From assembly GCF_001570365.1 (NCBI RefSeq), contig NZ_BBYK01000072.1, forward strand, positions 1-64,000: a stretch of DNA of 64,000 nucleotides, in the 5' to 3' direction. Position numbers and translations under genes: made by a program. Below, one piece after another: positions 9,105 through 17,562 of the stretch. The notes beneath the pieces were generated by a model that saw nothing but the letters and a program-made list of their open reading frames with translations, had not been told where the DNA came from and ran no database searches. Within the stretch, counting starts at the first letter, position 1, and each line of letters opens with the position of its first letter. This stretch comes from Microtetraspora fusca (lineage in GTDB: Bacteria; Actinomycetota; Actinomycetes; Streptosporangiales; Streptosporangiaceae).

Positions 9105-9742
9105 TGCGAGTGCACATGAATGAGCTGGTCGCCAAAGCCGATCTTGTCGCACTCGACGCCCAGGCCGTCCGTGCCAGCGTCGAGGTGGCGGCTCGAGTGC
9201 GGCCCACGGACCTGTCCCGTCCGACGCCCTGCCTCGGATGGACCGTGTACGGTCTGCTCGCGCACATGGCCACGCAGCACTACGGCTTCGCCGCGGCGTC
9301 CAGGGGAGACGGCGATCTCGCCCGGTGGAAGCTGCGTTCTCTCGACGACGACCCCGTGGCGAGCTATCGGGCCTCAGCCGAACACGTCATGGAGGCCTTC
9401 GCCGTCGACGGCGTGCTGGAGCGCATGTTCCCGCTGCCCGAGTTGGGAAGCGGGAGTGTCTTCCCCGGGGCGCAGGCGATCAGCTTTCACTTCATCGACT
9501 ACGTGGTGCATTCCTGGGATCTCGCCAAGGCGCTGGGGGGCGAGGTCACGTTCCCGCCGGACCTGCTGGACGTGGCCCTCGCCGTGGCGAAAGCCGTACC
9601 CGACGGCAAGACGCGCCGCGAGCCCGGGGCGGCCTTCGCGCCGGCGCTCACGTGGTCGGGCGGGTCGCGTCTGGATGAGATCGTCGCAATCCTGGGTCGC
9701 TCACCGAGCTGGCCCGAATCTTCGAGTTGGAGCACGATATGA
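9104..9742 (+). CDS. TIGR03086-family metal-binding protein
   Basis: 212 residues (start ATG 9104, or ATG 9116 in the same frame). It belongs to the DinB/mycothiol-dependent maleylpyruvate isomerase N-terminal superfamily: DLSRPTPCLGWTVYGLLAHMATQHYGF in the first bundle and ISFHFIDYVVHSWDLAKALG in the second. The His residues of LLAHM and VVHSWD are the expected metal ligands. Members occur in mycothiol-producing actinobacteria; their reactions are mostly unknown. Its stop overlaps the next gene's start as ATGA, so the two are translationally coupled. Confidence 0.88.
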   Translation: MRVHMNELVAKADLVALDAQAVRASVEVAARVRPTDLSRPTPCLGWTVYGLLAHMATQHYGFAAASRGDGDLARWKLRSLDDDPVASYRASAEHVMEAFAVDGVLERMFPLPELGSGSVFPGAQAISFHFIDYVVHSWDLAKALGGEVTFPPDLLDVALAVAKAVPDGKTRREPGAAFAPALTWSGGSRLDEIVAILGRSPSWPESSSWSTI

Positions 9743-10155
9743 GCAGCAGCGTCAGATTGATCCGCAACCACCAGCTCACGCAGCAGGTGGACTACGCCTA
9801 TGCCGCGGTCGCCGACGCGCCGGTGCGTTCCATCTGGGTGGCCGGCGCATGTCCCCTTGATCTCAACGGCGAGACCGTCGCGATCGGCGACTACGCCGGC
9901 CAGGCGCACCAGGTGATGCGCAACCTCGTAACCGCGCTGGAAGGGGCGGGCGCGTCATTGACGGATGTCGTGAAGACCACCGTCTACGTGGCCTCCTCCC
10001 GGCAGAGTGACCTGGGCGCGGCGTGGAAGGTGTACCGGGAGTACATGGGCGAGCATGACGTGCCCAGCACCTTGCTCGGCGTGACCGTGCTCGGCTACAA
10101 CGACCAGCTCGTCGAAGTAGAGGCCGTCGCCGTGCTCGCAGGTGCGCGCGACTGA
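9739..10155 (+). CDS. RidA-family (YjgF/UK114) protein
   Basis: 138 residues, starting inside the ATGA overlap with the preceding gene. Characteristic RidA text: VRSIWVAGACPLDLNGETVAIGDYAGQAHQVMRNLVTALEGAGASLTDVVKTTVYV and LVEVEAVAVL. RidA proteins hydrolyse reactive enamine/imine intermediates. The Arg that binds the substrate carboxylate in true RidA (CxRAxxEV-type region) is not evident near the C-terminus (LVEVEAVAV), so this is probably a divergent subgroup. It is co-expressed with the TIGR03086 protein and probably under MarR control. Confidence 0.9.
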   Translation: MSSSVRLIRNHQLTQQVDYAYAAVADAPVRSIWVAGACPLDLNGETVAIGDYAGQAHQVMRNLVTALEGAGASLTDVVKTTVYVASSRQSDLGAAWKVYREYMGEHDVPSTLLGVTVLGYNDQLVEVEAVAVLAGARD

Positions 10156-10277
10156 GGCAGAACCCCTGCCGTCGCGCCCGGAAGTGACGCGGGGTCGTGC
10201 ACATCCCGTCCTCGTCCGCGTCGGTGGCCTCGCCGACGGGAGACCGGGCACCCGCTCCCCGGAGCGGCTTCGCGCGC

Positions 10278-11717
10278 TCACGTGTCGAGCTGCTCGCTTG
10301 GAAGGGACGCGGTCCGATCGGTGAGGCGGGCGGCGCGGGTGGTCAGGTAGTCACGCTCGGGGATGCTGGTCGTCCGGCTCGCCGCCGTACGGTAGTCCTC
10401 GACCGCCGACCGGCGGTCGCCGGCCATCTCCAGTAGGTGGGCCCGGGCTGCGTGGAAGCGGTGGTTCCCGGCGAGGCGGCCGTCGAGCGCCTTGAGCATC
10501 TCCAGGCCGGCGGCGGGTCCGTGGACCATGGCGGCGGCGACCGCGCGGTTGAGCGACACCACGGGGTTGTCGGACATCCGCTCCAGCAGGCCGTACAGCG
10601 CCAGGATCTGCGGCCAGTCGGTCTCCTCGGCCGTCGCCGCCTCGCTGTGCAGCGCGGCGACGGCCGCCTGCAACTGGTACGGCCCGACGGAGCCTCTGGC
10701 CAGGGTGCGGGTGACGAGCGCGACGCCTTCGGCGATGGCGCGGCCGTCCCAGAGGCTCCGGTCCTGGTCGGCGAGCGGAACGGGCATCCCCGACTTGTCG
10801 GTGCGGGCGGGGCGGCGGGCGTCGGTGAGCAGCATCAGCGCGAGCAGCCCGGCCACCTCGCAGTCGTGGGGGAGCAGCCGATGGGCCAGCCGGGTCAGCC
10901 GGACGGCCTCCCGGGAGAGCTCCACGCGGTGCAGGTCGGGGCCCGCGCTGCTGGCGTACCCCTCGTTGAAGATGAGGTACAGCACGTGCAGCACCGAACC
11001 GAGCCGGGTCGCCCGCTCCCCGGGCGGAGGCATCCGGAACGGCACGCCGGACGCCTTGATGCGCTGCTTGGCCCGGCTGATCCGCTGGGCCATGGTGGCC
11101 TCGGGCACCATGAACGCCCGGGCGATCTCGGCCGTGGTGAGGCCGCCCACGGAGCGCAGGGTGAGGGCGATCGCCGACGCCGGGGTCAGCGCGGGGTGGC
11201 AGCACAGGAACAGCATGATCAGTGTGTCGTCCCGCTCCGCCTCGAGTGCCTCCTCGGCGGAGGGCGCCGTGCGCCGTTCCGGCGGATCCTGGGAGGCCAC
11301 CAACTCCTCACGGCGACGCCGGGCCTGCTCGTTGCGCACCTGGTCGGCCATCCGGCGGCAGGCGACCTGAATGAGCCAGCCCCGCGGGTTGTCCGGCACG
11401 CCCTGCGCCGGCCACTGGGCGACGGCGTCCAGCAGCGACTCCTGCACCGCGTCCTCGGCGGCGTCGAAGTCCCCGAAGCGGCGGGTGAGCAGGCCGACGA
11501 CCTGCGGCGCGAGTTCGCGCAGCAAGTCGTCGACGGCAGGCGTGCTCACCGGCTCACCCCGGCCGTCCGGCCACGGAGCCGCGTACGACCGCCGCGTCAG
11601 TGCAGCGTCGCCGGCCGGGGCCCGCCGTTCCGGTGTCCCGGTCGGCGCCGCCGCGTGGAACGGCGTCGTCGGGGATGTCCGGCGGCTCGTGAGCCGGCAG
11701 GCACCCGGATCGTCCAC
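10278..11717 (-). CDS. ECF42-type RNA polymerase sigma factor with C-terminal TPR-like domain
   Basis: Up to 479 residues from GTG 11717; the conserved region begins near residue 60, and GTG 11549 is an alternative start. Sigma region 2 is ELAPQVVGLLTRRFGDFDAAEDAVQESLLDA and region 4 is SVGGLTTAEIARAFMVPEATMAQRISRAKQRI. The long C-terminal extension (CEVAGLLALMLLTDARR, LYGLLERMSDNPVVSLNRAVA, ARAHLLEMAGDRRSAVEDYRTA) is the DUF6596/TPR module of the ECF42 group. ECF42 factors lack a classical anti-sigma and are paired with DGPF proteins; the DGPF gene is directly upstream here, with 3 bases between them. An aggag in the end of that gene serves GTG 11717. Confidence 0.93.
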   Translation of the reverse strand: MDDPGACRLTSRRTSPTTPFHAAAPTGTPERRAPAGDAALTRRSYAAPWPDGRGEPVSTPAVDDLLRELAPQVVGLLTRRFGDFDAAEDAVQESLLDAVAQWPAQGVPDNPRGWLIQVACRRMADQVRNEQARRRREELVASQDPPERRTAPSAEEALEAERDDTLIMLFLCCHPALTPASAIALTLRSVGGLTTAEIARAFMVPEATMAQRISRAKQRIKASGVPFRMPPPGERATRLGSVLHVLYLIFNEGYASSAGPDLHRVELSREAVRLTRLAHRLLPHDCEVAGLLALMLLTDARRPARTDKSGMPVPLADQDRSLWDGRAIAEGVALVTRTLARGSVGPYQLQAAVAALHSEAATAEETDWPQILALYGLLERMSDNPVVSLNRAVAAAMVHGPAAGLEMLKALDGRLAGNHRFHAARAHLLEMAGDRRSAVEDYRTAASRTTSIPERDYLTTRAARLTDRTASLPSEQLDT

Positions 11718-11720
11718 GCG

Positions 11721-12116
11721 TCACAGCTCCTCGGGCGGAGCCTCCATCACCTGGCGCACCTCGATCGGCATGTTGAGCGGCTTGCCGCCGGGGCCGGGCG
11801 CGGCCGAGATGTAGGCGGCGACCTCGGCCGCCCGCTCGGGGCTCTCGCAGTCGATGATCCACCACCCGATGAGGAACTCCTTCGTCTCGGGGAAGGGGCC
11901 GTCGGTGATCACAGGGCCGCCGTCGCCGGCCCGGACGATCCGGGCCTGGTCGGGGCCCGCGAGCCCCTGGGCGTCGACGAACAGGCCGTCCTCGACGAAC
12001 TTGCGGTCCGTCTCGCGCATGAACTGGATGTGCGCCGTGACGTCCTCCGCCGGCCAGGTGTGGATCGGCGGGATGTCGGTCTGCCCGCTGAACTGCATCA
12101 GCAGCATGTACTTCAT
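11721..12116 (-). CDS. YCII-related DGPF-domain protein
   Basis: 131 residues from ATG 12116, preceded by agggagcgagacc. It starts MKYMLLMQFSG and contains the name-giving DGPF (GPVITDGPFPETKEFLIGWWIIDCES), followed by the usual alpha/beta plait ending in IEVRQVMEAPPEEL. DGPF proteins are the obligatory genetic partners of ECF42 sigma factors and are probable targets or modulators of them; the biochemical role is unknown. It is the first gene of a two-gene operon with the sigma factor. Confidence 0.93.
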   Translation of the reverse strand: MKYMLLMQFSGQTDIPPIHTWPAEDVTAHIQFMRETDRKFVEDGLFVDAQGLAGPDQARIVRAGDGGPVITDGPFPETKEFLIGWWIIDCESPERAAEVAAYISAAPGPGGKPLNMPIEVRQVMEAPPEEL

Positions 12117-12294
12117 GGTCTCGCTCCCTGAGCTTGTCGGCGTTTTCACCCCAGGTCGAAGCCCGCGATCCCATTCTCGACATCCTCGGGAGAATTCGCG
12201 GAGGAAATCTCCGACCAGCCGGTTCCAGGCCGTGGACGCTCCTCTGACCTCTCGGACTCCGAGGAGCGCGGCACACTCGACGCGTACGACAGGG

Positions 12295-12945
12295 TCAGGT
12301 GGTGTCCACCCGCCGGCCGGAGTCGCGCCAGCCCGTGATGCCGCCCTCCAGCGGTCGCGCCCGGTAGCCGTGGTCGCGCAGGAACCGGACCGCCCGGGGC
12401 GACACCACGCAGAACGGACCGCCGCAGTAGGCCACGATCTCGACGTCGTGCGGCAGCTCGTCGAGCCGGTCCCCCAGCTCTGCCAGCGGCAGCGAGACCG
12501 CGCCCGGCAGGTGCCCCTCGGCGTAGGAGGCGGCGGAGCGCACGTCGAGCACCATCGTGCCGGGGTCGGACATGCGGGCCGCCAGTTCGTCGGCGGTCAC
12601 CCCTTCAAGAGAGTCGATGTGGTCCGACACCGCGTTCCTGAGATCGGCGAGCCGCTCGTGCGCGAAGTCCCGCAACCGGCCGAGGAACTGCGGGACGCGC
12701 TCGTCGGCGAGCCGGTAGTAGACCCGCGTCCCCACCTTGCGACCGCTCACGAGATGCGCCGCGCGCAGCTGCTGCAACTGGGCCGAGGTGTTCTTCAGCG
12801 GGATCCCCGCGTCCTCGGCCAGCTCCTCGACCGTGCGCTCGCGCTCACCCAGGACGTCCAGCAGCCGCAACCGCACCGGACTCCCGAACGCTTTGCCGAT
12901 GCGGGCGAGCTGCTGGTAGATCGGCTCCTCGGGGTACTCGGCCAT
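12295..12945 (-). CDS. ArsR-type regulator fused to a rhodanese domain
   Basis: 216 residues from ATG 12945. Residues 8-95 are an ArsR winged helix (IGKAFGSPVRLRLLDVLGERERTVEELAEDAGIPLKNTSAQLQQLRAAHLVSGRK). Residues 120-216 are a rhodanese domain with MVLDVRSAASYAEGHLPGAVSLP and the catalytic loop YCGGPFCVVSPRAV, retaining the active-site Cys. Such fusions sense sulfur species or transfer sulfane sulfur while binding DNA. The gene begins 2 bases after the cupin stop codon (tgaccATG), so the pair form one operon, probably autoregulated by the inverted repeat at 13466-13485. Confidence 0.92.
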   Translation of the reverse strand: MAEYPEEPIYQQLARIGKAFGSPVRLRLLDVLGERERTVEELAEDAGIPLKNTSAQLQQLRAAHLVSGRKVGTRVYYRLADERVPQFLGRLRDFAHERLADLRNAVSDHIDSLEGVTADELAARMSDPGTMVLDVRSAASYAEGHLPGAVSLPLAELGDRLDELPHDVEIVAYCGGPFCVVSPRAVRFLRDHGYRARPLEGGITGWRDSGRRVDTT

Positions 12946-12947
12946 GG

Positions 12948-13448
12948 TCAGACCATGTACTGGTCGTGCCGGCGGAACAGCTCGGTCCACTCCTCCGGGC
13001 TGAGTTCCCGTCCGGTGGTCGCGATCTCGGCGAGTTCCTCGAAGTACGACTCCCGCGGCGCTCCCGGGGTGAACATCAGCAGCATCGAGGCGGGCTCGCC
13101 CGACTCGTTCCGGAACGCGTGGATTCCGCCCTCCGGCACGTAAAGGAAGTCGCCCGGCGTCCCGTCCACCCAGCGCTCCCCGTTGTACAGCCGGATGGTG
13201 CCGGAGAGGACGTAGAACGACTCGGTCATCGTGCGGTGGAAATGCGGGCTGGGGCCGGACGGCCGGGAACCCATCTCCCACCGGTACAGGCCGAAGTGCC
13301 CGTGGGTCGATGCCCCGGTGGCGAGGTAGTGCACGTTCGTCCCGGTGCCGTCCGGGCGCATCCGCAGGTCGGGCGGGGTGGACGCGGGCCGGAACACTCC
13401 GCTGCTCTCGCCCGCCTCGGCCAGGTATCGCTCCTTCGGGTACGACAT
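12948..13448 (-). CDS. Cupin-domain protein
   Basis: 166 residues from ATG 13448 with gagaggag 7 bases upstream. The cupin motif 1 metal ligands are in GPSPHFHRTMTESFYVLSGTIRLY (H-x-H...E) and motif 2 in PGDFLYVPEGGIHAFRNESG, so a mononuclear metal site is intact. Its placement ahead of an ArsR-rhodanese regulator suggests a dioxygenase or sulfur-compound enzyme induced by the regulator's ligand, but the substrate is not known. First gene of the operon. Confidence 0.9.
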   Translation of the reverse strand: MSYPKERYLAEAGESSGVFRPASTPPDLRMRPDGTGTNVHYLATGASTHGHFGLYRWEMGSRPSGPSPHFHRTMTESFYVLSGTIRLYNGERWVDGTPGDFLYVPEGGIHAFRNESGEPASMLLMFTPGAPRESYFEELAEIATTGRELSPEEWTELFRRHDQYMV

Positions 13449-13465
13449 CGTCCGTCTCCTCTCGA

Positions 13466-13485
13466 ATTCTAAGGATTTTTAGAAT
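13466..13485. promoter_or_regulatory. Inverted repeat, candidate ArsR operator
   Basis: attctaa (13466-13472) and ttagaat (13479-13485) form a perfect 7-bp inverted repeat with a 6-base centre, in the only A/T-rich stretch upstream of the cupin/ArsR-rhodanese operon. Read leftward it supplies a tattct -10 hexamer. It is the best candidate for the regulator's own binding site. Confidence 0.55.
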
Positions 13486-13633
13486 AGCGACCTGAATCTT
13501 CAGCGACAAGAGGCCCGGTGGCACCGGTCCCGGTTGAGCAGTGGACGCTCTCCGCGCCCCTGGTTGGGGTGCCAGGGGGCGGCGGGGGCGTGTCGGGATG
13601 GCGGAGGCGTGGGCGGCCCCTCAGCGTGGGCCC

Positions 13634-14908
13634 GTGACTGCGTGGTCGGAACGGATGCCGTCGCGCCGGATGGCGCGGGATGCCTGGCTGGTCGTCGTCG
13701 CGAGGGCGTTGCGAACCTTCGGGTACGGATGCACGAGCGTCCTGCTGGCCGGGATGCTCGCCCAGGACGGCGACGCTCCCTGGCAGACGGGGATGCTGCT
13801 CGCCGTCGCGTCGGCGGGGTCCGTGGCGTCCAGCCTGGCGCTCGGGTTGTTCGCCGACCGCTGGGGCCGGCGGCGCGCGCTGATCGTGTGCGGATGCCTG
13901 ATGGCGCTCGCCGGGGCCGTCTTCGCGGTCAGCGAGTCGTATCCGGCCCTGGTCGCGGCCGCGTTCGTCGGCACCATCTCGCCGTCGACCAATGACAACA
14001 CCCCCTTCTCGGGGGTCGAGCAGTCGATCCTCGCCCAGACGTGCGAACCCGCGCGGCTCACCGGGATCTTCACCGTCTACAACGTGACGGCGCTCGCGGC
14101 GGGAGCGCTCGGCGGACTGGCCGCGGCCGCGTTGGGGCTGCAGCACGTCGTCTCCGCCGGGGACGCCGCGTTCGCGCTGTACGCGGTGCTGGCGGCCGCG
14201 ACCGTGCTCCTGTTCCTCGGGCTCTCGCCCGCCGCCGAAGCGGGCGCCGTCGCCGCGAGCGGGGTCGCCGCGAAGAACGGGGACGCGAAGAACGGGGACG
14301 CGGAGGACGTCGCCCCGGTCCCGATGTCGCGGCTGCCGCGCCGGGTGCGCCGCCTGGTGGGCCTGTTCGCCGTGGACGCCTTCGCCGGGGGTCTCGTCGT
14401 GCAGGCCGTCCTCGCCTGGTGGTTCGCGCACCGTTTCGGCGCGACCACCTCGCAGCTGGGCCTCATCTTCTTCGCCGCGAACCTGCTGCCCGCGCTCGCC
14501 CAGCTCGCCGCGCCCCTCTTGGCCGCTCGTCGCGGTCTGCTCGCCGCGATGCTGCTGCCGCACTTCGTGTCCAACATCATCCTCGCCTGCGTCGCGTTCG
14601 CGCCCGGGCTCGGCGCCGCGGTCGCCCTGCTCCTGGTACGGCAGAGCCTCTCGAAGATCGACGTGCCCGCCCGCCAGGCGTTCATGGCGGTGGTCGTACG
14701 GCCGAGCGAGCGTACGGCGGCCGCGAGCATGGCCGGCATCGCCCGCAGCGTCGCGGTCTCGGTGAGCCCCGTCGCCGCGACCGCGATGCTCTCCGGGCCG
14801 GTCGGCGTCGCGGGCGCGCCGCTGCTCCTCGGAGCCGCGCTCGCCATCTGCTACGACGTCACGGTGTGGCGTTCCTACCGGTCGGCTGTCCTGACCGCCG
14901 ATTCCTGA
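13634..14908 (+). CDS. MFS transporter
   Basis: About 424 residues from GTG 13634; in-frame starts at 13598 and 13655 are also possible, as conserved sequence begins at MARDAWLVVVARALRTFGYG. Twelve hydrophobic segments in two bundles of six. The MFS loop 2-3 motif is LGLFADRWGRRRALIVCG. The central cytoplasmic loop contains an exact 15-bp tandem duplication (14272-14301) encoding KNGDA twice. Family: drug/metabolite major facilitator superfamily, substrate unknown. Transcribed away from the cupin operon. Confidence 0.88.
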   Translation: MTAWSERMPSRRMARDAWLVVVARALRTFGYGCTSVLLAGMLAQDGDAPWQTGMLLAVASAGSVASSLALGLFADRWGRRRALIVCGCLMALAGAVFAVSESYPALVAAAFVGTISPSTNDNTPFSGVEQSILAQTCEPARLTGIFTVYNVTALAAGALGGLAAAALGLQHVVSAGDAAFALYAVLAAATVLLFLGLSPAAEAGAVAASGVAAKNGDAKNGDAEDVAPVPMSRLPRRVRRLVGLFAVDAFAGGLVVQAVLAWWFAHRFGATTSQLGLIFFAANLLPALAQLAAPLLAARRGLLAAMLLPHFVSNIILACVAFAPGLGAAVALLLVRQSLSKIDVPARQAFMAVVVRPSERTAAASMAGIARSVAVSVSPVAATAMLSGPVGVAGAPLLLGAALAICYDVTVWRSYRSAVLTADS

Positions 14909-15210
14909 GCCCGCCACCCGTCCGAACGCCCCGGGTCACCGGGCGGCCGGCGGGTGCGGAGCGGTTCAGCGTGAAACGCTTCGAAGATGTGTAAAAAGGG
15001 CTAAATGCCATAAGTGCCTCATGGGGTCCATCGAGGCGGCAAGTGGCACGGCGACGCCGCGTGGCGAGGAGTGGGATGCGGAGCCGCGCATTTCACACAA
15101 ATTCCTCGGCGTTGCCGAATTCCCTCGAATTCGAAGATCCTCAACGGTTAGCATGACGGTGCAGCTGACCATGCGCACTGACTGTGCGCTGACAGAGTGA
15201 CGTCGAGAAG
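14909..15210. other. A/T-richer intergenic region upstream of the kinase gene
   Basis: About 300 bases without a gene. The stretch 14990-15160 is clearly poorer in GC than its surroundings and should hold the kinase promoter. A small hairpin (gcgcac 15173-15178 with gtgcgc 15184-15189) lies about 20 bases before the kinase start. I see no riboswitch consensus. Confidence 0.35.
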
Positions 15211-16689
15211 ATGGGGCGCCACATGGACACCGAGGGCTGGGCGGTCAGCGTGCCGACGGGATACCGCGTCGGTGACTGGCGGGTGACCCGGCCCATCGCC
15301 TCCGGCAGCTGGGCCAGCGTCTACGAGGCACGGCCGGTGAACGGCGACGCGGCGCCCGCGGCGCTGAAGTTCCTTCCCACCGGCACCGTCACCCGCCGCC
15401 AGCTGCGGCACCTGCGGGACATGACCCAGCGGGAGATCCGCCTCCACCACACGCTCCGCCATCCGCGCATCGTCCAGGTCAGCGAGACGCTCGTCGTGGA
15501 GGACGCGGACGATCCGGACCTCGACGGCGCCTGCGTCCTGGTCATGGAGCTCGCCGAGGGGTCGCTGGCCGACCTGCTCCGGGCAGGGGCTCCGGGAACC
15601 CCCGTTCCCGACGCGCCCAGACTGATCACGGAGATCTGCGAGGGACTGGCGCATCTGCACGCCGAGGGCTGGATGCACGGCGACCTCAAACCGAGCAATG
15701 TGCTCCTGATGGCGGACGGCTCCATCCGGCTCGCCGACTTCGGCCTGGCCACGGAGATCGACGGGACCCACGGCTACCTCCCTCCGGCGGGGTCGATCGA
15801 CCACGTGCCCCCGGAGCGCTGGAGTGAGCCGCTGACCGAGCGCGGCCACGCCGTACGGACCTCGGCCGACATCTGGGCGCTCGGCGTGACGGCCTGCCAG
15901 CTGCTCACCGGCCATCTGCCCTTCAGCGCCCCCACGCCCCGCGCGCGTTACGTCGCGGCCGCCGAGTACGCGGCCGGCGAGCGGCACCTGGCGCTTCCCA
16001 CCTCGCTGCCGGACGCCTGGCGGACCTGGATCGGCGACTGCCTGTCGCCCCGCCCGAGGTCCCGGCCCGAGGCGGCGCGCCAGCTGCAGCGGGCCCGCGT
16101 GCTCGCCGGCACCGTACGCGTGCCGGCGCGGACCAGGGGACGCGCCGTCCTCGGGATGGCCGCCGCCGCCCTCCTCGTGCTCGCGTGCGGCTCGGGCGCG
16201 ACGGCCGTGGACCACCGGCCCGACCCCTACGCGCGCTGGCTGCGTACCGACTCCGACATTCCACGCGAATATCGCGGGCTGATCGTCCAGGCCGGCACCT
16301 CGTGCGGCGAGCCCGGCCTGACGCCGGCGCTCGTCGCCGCGATCCTGAAGGCGGAGAGCGGCTTCGACCCCGACCTGTCCGATCCGGCCAAGGACGAGTA
16401 CGGCCTCGCGCGGTGGACGCCGTCCGTGATGCGCTTCTACCTTCCGGTGGACAGGCGGGATGAGATCCCGACGCCTCCGCTGCCCCCCGAGGACTCCATC
16501 CCCGCCGTCGGCCGCTACCTGTGCGTACGGCTGCCGCTGCTGGCCGGGGTGCCCGGGGACCAGGGTCTGCTGGGGGCGGCGGCCTTCCGCTCCTCCGACG
16601 ATGTGATCCGCCAGGAGAACGGCGTACCGGCCCGCTTCCAGCAGTATGTGGACCGGGTGCGCCGCTTCCGCGCCGACTACCAGCCGTGA
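15211..16689 (+). CDS. Membrane Ser/Thr protein kinase with extracytoplasmic lytic-transglycosylase-like domain
   Basis: 492 residues. Residues 20-300 are a Hanks-type kinase: glycine-loop IASGSWASVYEA, ATP lysine K53 (AALKFL), catalytic loop MHGDLKPSN (residues 155-163, Gly in place of the Arg of HRD) and DFG at 176-178. A transmembrane helix spans about 311-328. The outside domain contains LTPALVAAILKAESGFDPD with the candidate catalytic Glu at 382, and YGLARWTPSVM, the E-S...G-L-x-x-x-x-P pattern of SLT lytic transglycosylases. Actinobacterial kinases of this class usually carry PASTA or other sensor domains, so this one may bind or cleave peptidoglycan. It is convergent with an FHA protein gene, a likely phospho-partner. 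Confidence 0.9.
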   Translation: MGRHMDTEGWAVSVPTGYRVGDWRVTRPIASGSWASVYEARPVNGDAAPAALKFLPTGTVTRRQLRHLRDMTQREIRLHHTLRHPRIVQVSETLVVEDADDPDLDGACVLVMELAEGSLADLLRAGAPGTPVPDAPRLITEICEGLAHLHAEGWMHGDLKPSNVLLMADGSIRLADFGLATEIDGTHGYLPPAGSIDHVPPERWSEPLTERGHAVRTSADIWALGVTACQLLTGHLPFSAPTPRARYVAAAEYAAGERHLALPTSLPDAWRTWIGDCLSPRPRSRPEAARQLQRARVLAGTVRVPARTRGRAVLGMAAAALLVLACGSGATAVDHRPDPYARWLRTDSDIPREYRGLIVQAGTSCGEPGLTPALVAAILKAESGFDPDLSDPAKDEYGLARWTPSVMRFYLPVDRRDEIPTPPLPPEDSIPAVGRYLCVRLPLLAGVPGDQGLLGAAAFRSSDDVIRQENGVPARFQQYVDRVRRFRADYQP

Positions 16690-16702
16690 AACGTGCGCGC
16701 GC

Positions 16703-17428
16703 TCAGCCGTCGAGCAGCGCCAGGTGGTCCTCGGTGACGAGGTCGAACCGGAGCGCGACGGACACCAGGGCGGCCCGCTGCCAGTCGGCCTTCCGCACGT
16801 CGGACGCCTCCTTGACGCGCAGTTTGGTCCTGGCCAGATAGTCGATGTGGAAGTTGACGGCGGGCCGGGTCAGCTCCGCGCCGCCGGGAACGCGCCGCAG
16901 GCGCTCCAGCACCTCGGGAACCGTGGGAATGACCGGAGACGAGCAGTCCCGCAGCCGCGGCTCGCACAGCGCGACCAGCACCAGGAAGTACTTCGCCGTC
17001 TCGTCCACGGCGAACGCCGACAGCGTCGGCTCGCCCGCGGTGCTTTCCGGCGCGTCGAAGTCGATGTAGCTGTGCTGTGAGGCGAACACCAGGAACGAGC
17101 ACGACCCGTCGGCGACCGGCAGCACCACGCGGGCGAACTCGAACGGCACGGGCGCCGCGGCCCGCCCGGGAGCCACCTTGAGAAACTCGCCGCCGCCTTC
17201 GGGGTTCTCCACCACGAGGGTGGCGGCGCGGCTGAGGTTGGTCAGCAGCCAGTAGTCATCCACCGCACGGATCGCCCCTGCCCGCCGCGAGACCCCGGGA
17301 TGGCTCAGCGGGAAGTCGACGGGGGCGGATCGGTCACCGCGGCCGAAGCTGACCTCACGACCGGGAGGGATCTCCAGAGTGGATGATTCGGGCCCGGGGG
17401 ATTCGGCCTGCAGGAGGATCGTCCGCAT
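16703..17428 (-). CDS. FHA-like domain protein with C-terminal helical/winged domain
   Basis: 241 residues from ATG 17428, preceded by ggaggcccagaggaa. Residues about 15-110 look like a forkhead-associated domain (REVSFGRGDRSAPVDFPLSHPGVSRRAGAIRAVDDYWLLTNLS, with GR, S-x-x-H/R and N positions), which binds phosphothreonine. Residues about 140-241 (YFLVLVALCEPRLRD, VPEVLERLRRV, LTRPAVNFHIDYLARTKLRV) resemble a helix-turn-helix-like module found attached to actinobacterial FHA proteins. Its 3' end faces that of the kinase gene with 13 bases between, supporting a functional link. Confidence 0.8.
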   Translation of the reverse strand: MRTILLQAESPGPESSTLEIPPGREVSFGRGDRSAPVDFPLSHPGVSRRAGAIRAVDDYWLLTNLSRAATLVVENPEGGGEFLKVAPGRAAAPVPFEFARVVLPVADGSCSFLVFASQHSYIDFDAPESTAGEPTLSAFAVDETAKYFLVLVALCEPRLRDCSSPVIPTVPEVLERLRRVPGGAELTRPAVNFHIDYLARTKLRVKEASDVRKADWQRAALVSVALRFDLVTEDHLALLDG

Positions 17429-17562
17429 TTCCTCTGGGCCTCCGCGCGGATGACGACGACACCCTTGAATCTTCGAGGTTAGCAAATTCGGGATCACGGC
17501 AGACGATGTCAATGGCCCGGAAAACACGGACGCGCAGGGGGATGACCGCAATCGCCGCCGGT

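Noticed and set aside
13469-14917. 482-codon leftward frame opposite the MFS gene
   Set aside because: Extremely Arg/Gly/Glu-rich and lacks hydrophobic or domain structure; the rightward frame is a clear 12-helix transporter.
14909-15210. A c-di-AMP (ydaO-type) riboswitch before the kinase/transglycosylase gene
   Set aside because: Such switches often precede cell-wall lytic genes in actinobacteria, but none of the conserved riboswitch blocks is visible here.
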